Shown here in pieces: positions 46,601 through 58,600 of a stretch of 64,000 nt of DNA. Source of the DNA: Neospora caninum Liverpool (taxonomy: Eukaryota; Apicomplexa; Conoidasida; Eucoccidiorida; Sarcocystidae); NCBI RefSeq assembly GCF_000208865.1, contig NC_018396.1:2628630-2692629 (forward strand). The letters are read 5' to 3'. A program made the translations under genes and the position numbers. Every line of letters begins with the position of its first letter. Positions within the stretch are counted from its first letter, which is position 1. Below the pieces are notes generated by a model. It was not told where the DNA came from. It saw only the letters and a list, made by a program, of their open reading frames with translations, and ran no database searches.

Positions 46601-49600
46601 AGCCATTCTCATCATTGCATGCAGAAGAAAAAGGTAAAAAACGAAATCGGCCTCGGCGGCCTGCCGTGACGCAGCCGCAGGCGCTTCCCTCTCGCTAGAC
46701 TTCCCTTCGAGTTTGTTTTTCAAACGTTTTCTGAGCACACCCAAGAGCCTCGCCAGGCTTCGCATGCGGCAGGCCTCCAAGCGCGTTCGCGCCGTCAGCA
46801 TATCGCCAAACTCGCGCGAGGTCAGCGGGAAGTGCGTGGCGACCGACACATCGATCAGCTGAAGAAACCGGCCAACTGCAGCGTGGATCGGAGGGCGCAT
46901 TTCGCCGAGTGTTTTCCCTCTCGCACGGCTCTCACTCGCCGCGCTCCTTCGCGAGTCCTCCTCATCCATCGTCTCCTCTGCGTCGTCAAAGTTCGTCCCA
47001 GCTAGCGACGGGGACGGAGACGAAGAAGAAAAGGGGACAGACGGAGAAAGTGAGGAAGAAGAGAAGGAAGATGAAGAAGCATTTGAGGAACAAGACGAAG
47101 ATGATGAAGGCGCAGACGACGAAGAAGAGGAAGGCGGGGATGAGGTGCCAGCAAAACGATAGTCTCCCGTTCTTTCAGAGAGCAGCGTGTGAAGCGTTTG
47201 AGCATTGAAGAGGAGGCAGCCGACTGCAATAAGGACTGCGGACCTTCCCGAGCTGGGGATGTCCCCGAGAGAAGACGAGGGCGAGAAGCCTGACGAGGCC
47301 GAAGAGCCACCCGACAGAGGCTGGGTGTTTGGCGACGAGGCGGCAGACGCGCGCGCCAGGGCCAGAAGCGCCTCAAGGACTCTCGGGGAGGACCGAAGAC
47401 GAGAGAGGAAGAGCGTCCACGAGCTTACCGACTGCAACAGATTTCCTAGCGGACGGAATAGAGACGCATGTAAACAGACAGACGCAGGATGCGCCATGCC
47501 GACATCAGGAGACGGGGCCCATCTCGTAGGGCTTTTCAAACTTTGTTTCTCGCCCTCGCCTTCCTCCGCATGTTCTTCTTTTGCGGCTTCCTGGTCCACT
47601 TGTGCGCTCTCGTGGTCTGACGCGTGCCGCTCCTCTCCTCTCAGAGTCTCCTGCGCGTCCGTCCTCGCGCTTCGAGTCCCGAGGCAGGTCGTCTCAAGCT
47701 GCCACACCGACAGACCTACGAGGAGCGCATGCGCGAGCAACGCCTCCTCGCTGGGTTGCCCTTCTTTCCTTGTGTCGCGCGCGTTCGTCCCTGGTCCTTC
47801 CACGTCTTGCTCTCCTTCGAACCCGTCTCCTGTCTCCGGCGTCGCGGGACCACGAGCGGCGCAGCTTTCTCGGACGCGGCCTGTGAGGCGGTGGAGGCAG
47901 CTGAGAAAGCCGCGCGCGAGAAGGGGCGAGAAGTCCCTCCGAAGGCATGCACGCGAAGGAAACGACGAGGAGTTTCGCCTCCCCGCCCTCAACGCAGCAG
48001 GCGAGAGGCAGGCCAAGTCGGGAGACGTCCGACGCGAGAAGCTGACGCACCACGCGAACGCACTTTCTGCGTGCGTCGCCAACAGAGACAAAAGCCGAGA
48101 GCGGGGTGTCGTCCCAAAAGATCCCTCAGTCGGGGCAGAGAGAGAGAAAAGCGCGGAAAAGGTGCCGGCTGGCAGAGCCGCAAGGAGGAGGAAGAGGCAG
48201 CTCCCAATTCGCGCGCCGACGTGCGTCTCCCGCGCCTTCCTTCCTTCGGCCCGCCTCTCTCCTTCCCGGTCTTTTTCCCGGCCTCCCCTCTCCCCTTCTC
48301 CTCCCCCTGGGTCTCCTGGATTCCGAGAGTCCTGCGCCCTCCCTTCGACTTTCCTTCCGGTCTCGTCCACCTCCGCCTTCCCTTCGCGCCCGCGTCTGCC
48401 TGTGACGGAAAGCGACGGCGAGGCGAGCAAAAGCAGAAGGAGACGAAGGGCCAGCACTTGCGTCGATTCACGAACCACTACCGCTTCCGCAGGTGTCCAT
48501 ACGCCCGAGGCAGTCTCGACTTTCCCCCCAAACCGCCCTGCACGCCTTTCTACCAGTGCATGCGTCACGGCTTCTGCGAGGGCCAAGCACAAACCTGGCG
48601 CAGGCGCCGCGAGACCCGACGCGCGCCCGGTTGGAGGCACCCAAGTCGGAGATTCTGAAGAACGCGGCATGCCGCCCTTTCCGTCTCTCCCAGTCAGAGA
48701 CTCCCCGCATGTCCAGAGCCAGGTTCCGCGTGAGCAAGCTTCAAAAAAAAAGAATCCGTCCCCGGCAAGAGCCTCGACACCCTCAACCCACGACGCGAAC
48801 GCCGCCACGGCCTCGGCGACGCCCAACGCCGCAGCCTGCGGAGGCGACGAAAGAGACGTAGACAAACACAGAGAAGAAAATGGAGAAGAAAAGGAAGGGG
48901 ACAGGGATGACGGAAAATCCGAAGATGGCGGACGAGCGAGAGATTCAAGGAACTCGTCGAGAACGTTGGGTTGTCCTCTGTATTGAAGAGACGAGGATTC
49001 CCCCAGAAGGGAAACAGTCCTTCTGTCCTCGTCCTTGGTGTTTCTCTCGTGGAGTGTGGTGTCCGTCTCCGGGAAGTGTTCAGGTAGCTCGCATTCTGTT
49101 CCTGCGCTTTGCGACAGGCAGGACGCGTCTTCTCTCCTGGCAGCCCTGCGCGTCTGTTTCCATTCGTTTACGAGTTTTCCTTCCTCGCTAAAAAAACGCG
49201 GTTTGCGCGCCATTCTTTCCACCGAATCTGCAGGAGAAAAAGGGCGTCTCGCTCGACTGTTCCTCAACAGAAACCCGCGTGGCCTCTCGAGAAAAAGGCG
49301 AAAAAGATCAAACTCAGGATTTCTCGCCAGCCAGAGCTGTAGCGCCTGCAGTTCCAACACGTCCACCGTTTGGCACCCTCTCTCTTCTCCTCTCTCTTCT
49401 TCTCTCTCTTGTTCTCCCTCTTCTCTTCTCTCTTCTTCTCTCTCTTCTCCTGGAGCCGTTTTCTCTCTCGCTCTGTCCTTGTGTTCTAGTCGCTGGCGGC
49501 GTCTTTCCTTCTGGCCTCTCCCTTGCCTGTCCAGTTCCCTTGAGTCTTGGCGTGCGTCGTCTTCTTTTTCCCTTCCTTCTCCAACTTTGCTCGGCCTTCT

Positions 49601-52600
49601 TGCCAGATTCCCAGGTGGCGGTCGCGCTGCACTGCATTCCTCATCTGTCCTTGCAATGAGACGCTTTCTCAGAGTGAGCGCGTCGCGCAGAAGCAGTTGC
49701 CGGAGCGGGCCTTCTGCAGGAAGACACATACTTCTCTTGGGGGCGAGAATCACGCCGAAAAGGTTCGCAAACAAATGCACAGTACCCTCTTTCGAACCAC
49801 TCGGCCATGCCGCCAATGCCGCAGAGGCAGTTCGCGCAGAAACTGATTCACACGACGTTCTCTCTCGGCCGACTTCCGTTGTTTCCCTCCGTTCTTGTGT
49901 CTCCTGGCGTCTCGTCTCCTCGGTCTGGGAGGACTCAGTTCCTTTTTCCCCCTCTTTTGCACCATTCGTGTTCTCTCTTAAGTGCGCCGCCGCAGCGGGC
50001 TTTCTCGCCCCGCCGGGAACTCCCTCTAGATTGGAGGTCTGCCTGTCCGAGGCCGATGAGTTCCGCGCAGAAGACGCCGACAAAAACGGAGACTCCGAAC
50101 GAAGAGGCGGAGAAGGCGACTGTTGCAGAAGCGCAGTCTGAAGAGCCGCTGAAAAGACAGTTCCTCTCGCCTCGACGAGCAAGCGCGCCTCAGACGGACC
50201 GCACCGCCGAGAAGCGACGAGAGCCCCAGAGAGGCCCCAGGAGCTCGCGAAACCATGGACAACAGCTCGGGCCACGTCGCCAGCCTCGCGGGCGCCAGTC
50301 GACGCACACGCGTCGAGAGAAGCCAAAAACCCACTGGAAGAGAAAGAAAGAGACGAAGAAGGAGAGGCGACTGCAGGCGGAGCAGCACAGAGGCATACCC
50401 GTGTGACTGAGAGAAGAGCGCGGCCGGTTTCCGACTCGACGAGGTCAGCAGGAGAGAGCCAGCCTACGGCCAGCAGCCAGGCGCCTGCCTCCATGGCGGC
50501 GGCGAATGCAGTGAGAGTCGACCACAGCGTCGAAAAAGACCGACTCGAAGAACGAGACAAAGGAGAAGAAAAGGAAGGAGAAGAAGAGAGACTATCAGGT
50601 GGGTTCACTGGTCCATGATTTACATCCGTGTCGGTTCCGGCTTCCGTCGCGCTCCCTAGACACTCCAGCATCGCGGATTCGAGCGTTCGCAGCGCAGTCG
50701 CTTTTGTCGGCCATCGACGTAGATCTCTTCCGACCAAGGCTCGCCCCGATGCGGTTCCGCCGCAGGTGTCCGCGACTTCACAGGGTGTCTCTGGAGACAG
50801 CCGCAGCGACTGCAAACCCTCGCCCTCGATAAAAGCTTCCAGATGGAGAAGCGTCTCGCGGGCGATCGACGCGCAGGCTCTCGAGGGTTCGCCCCTGCAG
50901 AAAAGGAAGAGGATTCGAGCAGGCAAAAACGAAATCGGTCCTGGTTCCCTGAGAAATATTTACGCGGCGCAATCAACGCTTGGACTCGATCCAACTATGG
51001 AAAGAAAAGGGGAAACACTCGCAGCGACGTGGCAGAAGAAAGCCTGCGGGTGACGGAAAGGACAGCACACAGTAGGCGAACATCGAGAAACACCACGCGG
51101 CAAGAACACTCCGGCACGCTCAGACACACGCGGTGGATGGCGGTCACGGAAGGCGATTTTCGTTTTTTTCTCGCTCCTAAGGAGAGACGCAAATACGGAC
51201 AAAAACGGGATTACTTCGCCGAGCCGGCACCGCAGCTCGAGACGTGTGCATCTGTCAACAAACCCAGGCGAAAGGCGAAACCTTAAAGCCGGCGCCACAT
51301 ACATACACATATGTGTACGTATCCACGGAGAGGTGGGAGAACGGACCACGACGCGACAGCACCCAAGTGTCCAGCTGTCAGAGCCACATACATACACATA
51401 TGTGGAGGTATCTATGGAGAGGTGGGAGAACGAACCACGACGCGACAGCACGCAACCGTGTCCAGCTGTCAGAGCCACATACATACACATATGTGTAGGT
51501 ATCCATGGAGAGGTGGGAGAACGGACCACCACGCGACAGCACGCAACAGTGTTCAGCTGCCTCTCCCAAGGATAGGCACAGATGCCGGTAGCTGCAGGCT
51601 GAGATTGGGACCGGGAGAGATTGACGCATCGATCGCTGGACGAAATCAGCGATAGCGATGGACGTGGTGCACATCACGGGATTGCGTGCGATGATTTGGA
51701 AGCCAATCCATATTTTTTTCAGGAAATGCGCGTTGCGAGGTGCGGAGGGTGCTTCCTCTCTGTGTCTGTTGTCTGGTGTCTGAGCGCGAGGGTGGGAGCG
51801 TTTGACCCATGCCCGTGGGCTTCGAACCTCCTGTGAACGTACACTGCGTATGTCCAGAGAGCGCCCGTCAGGCGACCCAGCTTGTCGGCTCCGGTTCGCG
51901 CCGAGGCGGTCGCTCCGTCTCCACGTGCAGGTCCGGCTCGGCCTGCACTGGTGTCTTGAGGGCATCCAGATGTTCGACCTCGGCTGTCGCTTTCTCCCTT
52001 TTCCGCAGAAGCGAGTTCTCTCAGCGTCTGCCGGCTCACAAGCGCAGACGCCATCCCGGCTGCGAGGGGCGCCAGAGATCGCTCGAAGGCTCTTTGCAGC
52101 CCCAGTTTCCGTCGAAGAGAAAGGACGCCTTCTCTAACACCTTGTTCCTGCGCTTTCTCGAAGCTCGCAGGCATCCCGTCGCGTGGCGTACGCCTCTTCC
52201 CCATTCTTCCCTCTCGCTCTGTCCGGTCTGCATGCTGTCTCTCTGTCTCCGTCTCGCTGAAGAAAACGTCGCACTGCAAGTCGACTGTTTTCATCCGTCC
52301 GCGTCGGCGCGCGTCTGAACTCGCTCTCTCGCCTTCGGTTGCACTCGACCTCTCCGTTTCTTGCCTGTGATCTGCCGCTTCTCGACTCGGGATTTTCTCC
52401 TCGCTTCTTCCTCTTTCCTTCCCAGCAACGCGTGTTGGGCAAGATTCGGCGCCTTCCCGTCGAGCAGTTGATTCGGCCTGCAACGCTTCTCCAGTCTGCG
52501 GCCTCGTCCTCCTGGCCCCTTCCCACGGCGTGTGGAGCGCGTCCTGGCCGGTCTCGTCGGGTGTCTCCGCTGTCCCGTCGGCCCTCGCGTCTCGGCGGGT

Positions 52601-55600
52601 TCGCGCCGAGAGAGCCGCGAGGACGGTGACAAGCCAGTCAGGAAGCCTCGTCACAAAGAAGTCGCGGAAAACGGCAGGCTGCGACTCGCCGTCCGCATTT
52701 GTTGCGAGAAAGTGGAAAACGGGGAGAAGACGAGAGAGCACTGAGGCAGTTCCCAGACGCGCGGCGGGGGACGGAAGCGACAGGGCGAGTTTGAGACGCT
52801 GAAGCAGATACGCGCACACTGCGAGCGAGGCTGCCGCGATCGCTGCTCGCTTTGCTTTTGCATGCAATTCAAACGCCTCAGACGCCACGTCGCGTGCTGC
52901 GGCTGTCGCCGGGGGTGCGTGTCCCCACGAAAACTGGCCTTGGAGACAGGAGGAAGGAGAAAAGGGAGCGGAGGACGCCGAAGCAGGAGAGAGAGCCGCG
53001 GGGCTGGTGAAGGCGATTTGAATGAGATGAAGAAGAAGGGACGAAAAGACGAAAGATGCTAAGGAACGGAGAGACGGTGTCGACGACGGGGCCGTCAGCG
53101 CGCTGAAGAGAACGGACTCGATGGCCAGAAGCTGAAGCGAGCAGCGAACGAGAGAAGTGAAGGAGCGAGAAGAGAATGAAAGGGAACGAGGGAGGGAGAA
53201 ACGAAGAATAGATGGAAAGAGAAAGTAAAGATGACGCATGGGAAAAACGATGAAGCAACGCGACGCGCAGAGGCGACCCAGATCATGAGGAGAGAGAAAG
53301 CACACGTGCAGGGAAGTCGAGCCTTCGGAGGCAGGGAGACGGAGAGGGAGATAGCGGGAGAGAAAAACGCAAGAACGGTAGAGAGAAAGAGAAAGACGTA
53401 CCCTTTCATCGAGGCCATTTTCAACGTCCCAACATGTGCAGCTCTCCTGGGCGACTTCCGCGGCGATTTGTGACAGCAGTGGAAAGAGGCAGTTTCTGGG
53501 AATGGCGTCGCGTTTCGTTTCGCTGCAGAGGCGAAGAAGGGTAGGCACTGTGTGCCGATACACCGCGGCCACCAGCTGTCGACAGATTCTCTGCTGTGTG
53601 CGAAGGTCGTCTGAATCGTCTCGATTTCCCTCTTGCGTCGTCGGCTGCGGGCGACCGCCCAGAGGAATCTGATCCCGCTCTCTCGTCTCTGCGTCTCTCA
53701 GAAAGGCCAGAAGACGCGCCGCCTGTCCCCGAACGTAGGAGAGGAACACAAACAGAAGTTCGCATGCGGTAGCCCGATGCTGGCGATCCGTGGCGCCTAA
53801 CGCAGCTGTACATACCCTGGACAGGAGGTCGTCGAAGCGCAGCGTTGCGAGGCCATGCAGCTTCCAGTCGGCGTGTCTGGGCTGCGGAGCCCGTCCTCCT
53901 GACAGCTCCACGGAAGGCGAGAAGACCTCCAGAGGGACATGAAAAAGACGATGAAGGCTGAAGGCGAAACAGGAAGCCAACTGAGGCTGGTCGGTTTGAA
54001 TGAGGGCGAGCGACGCACGGAGACTGAGAGACGCCTCCGGCTTTTGCGTTTCAGTCTCTTCTTTTTCTGTGCAGCCTACGGGGACCACGGGAACTAGTTC
54101 GTCCGAAGGTGTCTTTTCTCTTCCTGGGAGGTCAGTCTCATCTATGAGCGGGATGCCCGCATCGCTTAGAAACCGCAAAATCCGCAAACCTATCGCCACT
54201 CTAGGATCTGCCGAATCGCGGCGGCGAGCTTGCAAAGTTTGTGTCCCCGCTCCGACCCTCGCCGCAGGGTCTCCGCCCGTTCGGCCTCCCGACACTTTGC
54301 TGCCGCCTCGTCGAGTCGTGAATGCCAAGACGCCAGAAGACGCGAGAGACGAACGCGAGAGAGAGGACATTCGGCTGCTAGACCTACGGCGCAGGGAGCC
54401 TGCGTTCTCTCCTCCTTTCTCTTCAGGTGGAGCCGTCCGACTGCCGGCTGCAGCGGCGACGACGTACGGTCTCAAAAGAGGAAGCAGCGCACTCACGAGA
54501 TCTTGGAAACAAGCCAGCAAATCATTCAAAGATGAATCAGAAGGCGAAGATGCGAAGGCTCCACGCGAACCAAACAGAGAAGTGGGAGAAGGCGACGAGG
54601 CGCCGGAGGGGAGTACAAGAGAGGAGACAGGATAAAGAGAAGACGTACAAGAAACACACGAGGGAAGTGCGGGCGCAGCCCGGATTTGCGCCGCGGTTTC
54701 GATGGCGGCCAGCGTTTGCTCGAGAAGCAACAGTGCCTCTTCCGCGAGCGTCGCATCTGCGAGTCCCTCCACGAGGGCGCGTGGAAGCAGGAGCCGGAGA
54801 AGCGCAAGCTGCTCGAGAAGCACCGCTGGTGGTGCTGCAAGAAGAAGAGAGACCGGTCCCCGCACAGACGCGCCTTCCGACGAGTCTGCATTTGCGAGCG
54901 GCCCCGCCGTCTCGCCTTCGTCACCAGCAGCTAGCGTCGCCGCTTCGATGCATGCGCCCGCAACCTCCACCCAAAACTCGCTCATTTGTCGTTCCACCGA
55001 CGCACGCCACGCATGCCATGCACGCCAGGCGGCGCTGACGCGACCCGCTGAACGTCTGGAGGAAAATCGAGTCGAGCGAGAAACAGAGGGATGCAAAGAC
55101 GACGAACCAGAAATAAAAGCCGAGGCCGAAGCCCCTGAGCGGATAACGTGCGAAGCAGAGGGAGAAGAAGAGGGAGAAGAAGGCGAGTTGATGCCGAGAC
55201 ATGTTTGCTCGTGTTCGCTGTGGTTGCGGGCCGTCTGTATGGGCGGCGCACGTCTCTCGGCTTCCTTCCAGGCAAGAAGAAAAGACTGGAGAACGGCGAG
55301 AGCGCCGGGGGAAGACAGCGGAGAGAAACTGTCCTCAGAGGAGAGGGCTGTGGTAGCTGAAGAAACGAATGCGGCGGCCCTGGAGAGGAGAGGAGGCAGC
55401 AAGAAGAAAGAGAAGCGTGACGGGAGAATCCTACTCGGTAAACAGTTTCGACGCTCGTGCGCCACGTGGAGATTCATTGTATAGAAAGGAATAAAGACGC
55501 GAGTATACATGGCGAGAGAAACAGAAGGAGAGGGAGCGATCCCCTGAGCCAACAAGCTTCATAGACTGATGAATTCGGAGACAAAGAGAACTCTAGAGGA

Positions 55601-58600
55601 CGACGGCCTTCTCTATCCACACACACATATATATAGATACCTCTGTGCAGACGCATGTGCAGATAGAAAGCGACGCCATGACGGAGAGATAACTATCGAC
55701 TGATAGCGCTTCATCAGAGCGCGAAAGAGGCCTCAGCGGACGCAGAGCAGGCAGAAAGCGTGGGGATGCATGCCTGCGTGTGAATCGGTGAGTCTCTGCC
55801 TTCTCCCGCGCCACTACGCTGTCCATACGCTACGAGAACAGAAATGGAAAGAATGCAAGCGCGTGTCCAGATCTCTGTGTTACCACGGGAGCAGCAGGGG
55901 AAAGAGTGTTGCGTCGTCCGCGAAGGCGCGCTGAAGAAGCAAAGCCACACGCGCGAGAATTGCCTCGTTGCCTGTCGCTTGTCGATCCACCACTGCCGTG
56001 GCGTAGACAGTTGCGGCTGCTCGTGTCGATGTTGCGGAGGGAAAACCCGCGTCGTGGTCCTCGTCTGGCTCTTCTTCTTGCTCTCCTTCTCCCTCTCCTT
56101 CGTCATTCTCTCCAGTCGTTCGGTTCTGTCTCTTCTCTCTCCCGCCTTCTGTGGAAGTGCCTGCAGTCCCCTCTTTCGCGTGGAGCGCATAGAGCGAAGC
56201 CTGCGCGTCGAAGGACACTGAGGAGGCCGGAAGAAAAGACGACGGGGAAACGCAGAGAGAGGCGCTGTCTTCTGCACAAGACGCCGCTGGTCCGTCTGCA
56301 GAAATGGAAGAGAGAACTGTCTCTCTTAACTGCCGGGACAACTCCTCCTGCGTGCGGTTGATAAGGCCAACCGCCCCCAGGGCGAGACGGTACACGGCGA
56401 GGACAGAGCGAAGGAGACTGTCTGCTACCTGCTGAGGTATCGAGAGAGGCGAATCGAAAGGGACAGAACACGGCGGAAAGCGAAAGGCCAGCTCGCCCCT
56501 TTCCCGCCCTTCCGGTCCTCCGCCTCTGGAAATGTCTTCAAGCTCTCTTCTGCCTGCTTCTCGCTGATCGCTTTCCTTGCACTTAACTCGCACTCTCTGC
56601 CTCGTGGTGGCAGCCTCTCTCGCCTTCGAGCCCCAAAAAGAGGAGACGCCGCTGTCTTCTTCTCCAGGCGATTCCTCCGCGAGGCGAGCGGGAATGAAGG
56701 CAATAAACTTGCCCCTGTCCTCTGATTCGAGAGCGACAAGGGCGCGTCTCCAGAGCTCCCCAATCGCCCTCACGTTTCCCTCATCGCCGCTGAAGCGAAC
56801 GTCGTTTTGCACCGTCTCTTCGACTTCTCCCGGGCCACCTTCTTCGTCTCCAAGTCGCTGGCGGGCAGATGCGGTCGCTTCTTCCTCCACAATTCCACGT
56901 TCCCCGCCTCCGTCAATGCCCAGGAGAACTGTCTCCTCAACAACCACCGCGAGAAGCTCACCAGCCGACAATCTCACCTCTCCCTCTTGTTCTCCCTCTC
57001 CCTCCTCTTCTCCCTCTCCCTCTTCTTCTCCCTCCTCCTCTTCTTCTCCCTCCTCCTCTTCTCCTCCCTCTTCTTCGTCCTCCGCTTCCGTTTCTGCCTC
57101 CTCTGGTTCACGTTCTTCCACTTCCTCTCGCAGTCTCACTTCTTGCTTCTCTTCCGTCTTCTGCCGTTTCCTCAATGAGTCCTCTCCTCCCTGCAATGTC
57201 GTCCCGACTCTCTTCCTCTTGTTTCCCACTTCGCCATCTTCCTCTCTGCTTCCTTTTCTGTGTCCTTCGTCTCTTTCATCTCCTTCTTCTCCTTCATCTC
57301 CTCCTTCCCTTTCGCCTCTTTCTCCTTCCTCTTCTCTCCATGTCCTTGCTGCGTCAGCCGTTCGTGCCTCCTCGAGACAGCGCCCCATCGCTAGCGCGGC
57401 GCATGCAGCCGCAACGGCTCGACTGATGTGTTCTTTTTTCTCGGGAGACGTGTAGAGCGCGTCCGTTTGAATAAACAGGCGAACCAGCCGGCGCGTGGTT
57501 TCGGCCAGGGTTCCCCAGAGCTTCTTTGCCGCACGAGTCACCACGGCTTCTCTGTATCGTCTCCGCCTCCGCAGACTCCTCCTCTCTCTTAATCTTTTCT
57601 CCGTGCATCGGGGAAATGTTTCCTTTCCTTGCTCTCGAACTTCTCGGCTCTCTTCTCGAACTTCTTCTCGAACCGTTTTGTTTTCGTCTTCGAGTCTGGC
57701 TTCGAACCGCGTCGTCCCCCACTTTCGTGGACAGCCCCCCGCGTCTTCTCTCGTTTTCCTGTCCTCGCCTTGCGTGTCTGTGTCTCCTCGTCCTTCCACG
57801 ATTCCGCCTCCTGTCGCCTCCCGTTCGCGGACGAGCGGCTGCAAAAAGCCGCAAAGCAGACGCGCGGCGGCGAGAACAAGAAACGGCGCGTGCTTCGCGA
57901 GCATGCCAACCATGACCAGGGACAGGGTGTCTCTGCTTGCCGCTGTGTCAGCCCCTGCGGCAGAATCTTGGAGAGAAAAGGACTTTCGCGAAGACGGAGG
58001 AATCTTTATTTCCGAGAGGAGGAACCGCGAAACGCGGAGGAGCCGCGCCGCGCCTTCAAAGCCCAGGTGTACGGCCGAGACATCTGGAATGCCGCACAGA
58101 CTCCATTCTTGGAACAGCGCAGAAGCCGCGGATGACGACAATGACGAGACGGCACAGGGGGATGAACGAGACGAAACGGAAGAACGAGAAAACGAAACAG
58201 ATGAGGAGGAGCGAGGTGAAGAAGAAGAAGCAGACGAAGAAGACGAGGGAGAAGACGAGGGAGAAGAAGAACGGGGAGAAGAAGACGATTGAGGAGAAGA
58301 GGGCGAGGAGAGGCCGCATGAAGAGACTGCCGGGTTCAAGAGGAGCGACAACAGACGTCCGTAGACAGCACACTGTCTGAGAACGGCGGCGACTTCCTCA
58401 GTATCGAGAGCGAAGATCGCTAGTCTTTTGAATCCGCAGGCGGCCCGCGAGGCGAGAAGCAGACCGCGACAAACTTGGAAAAGAAGGCGCTGGAGGCGTT
58501 GCCTGCTTGCGGCACGATCGTGTTCCGAGAACTCAAGACACTCCAGCGCAGGTTCAAACCTTGCGTCTTCCTTCAATCTCTCTCCCTCGCCCTCTCTCTG

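Noticed and set aside
47205..48986. 593-codon plus-strand open frame
   Set aside because: It lies wholly antisense to exon 5 of the DNA-PKcs-like gene. Its Ser/Arg/Pro-rich composition mirrors the Glu/Arg-rich coding strand, and it shows no recognisable domain.
51294..51532. Repeated peptide frame over the minisatellite (minus strand)
   Set aside because: The periodic frame follows from the 89-91 bp repeat unit. It lies in an intron whose flanking exons join in phase without it.
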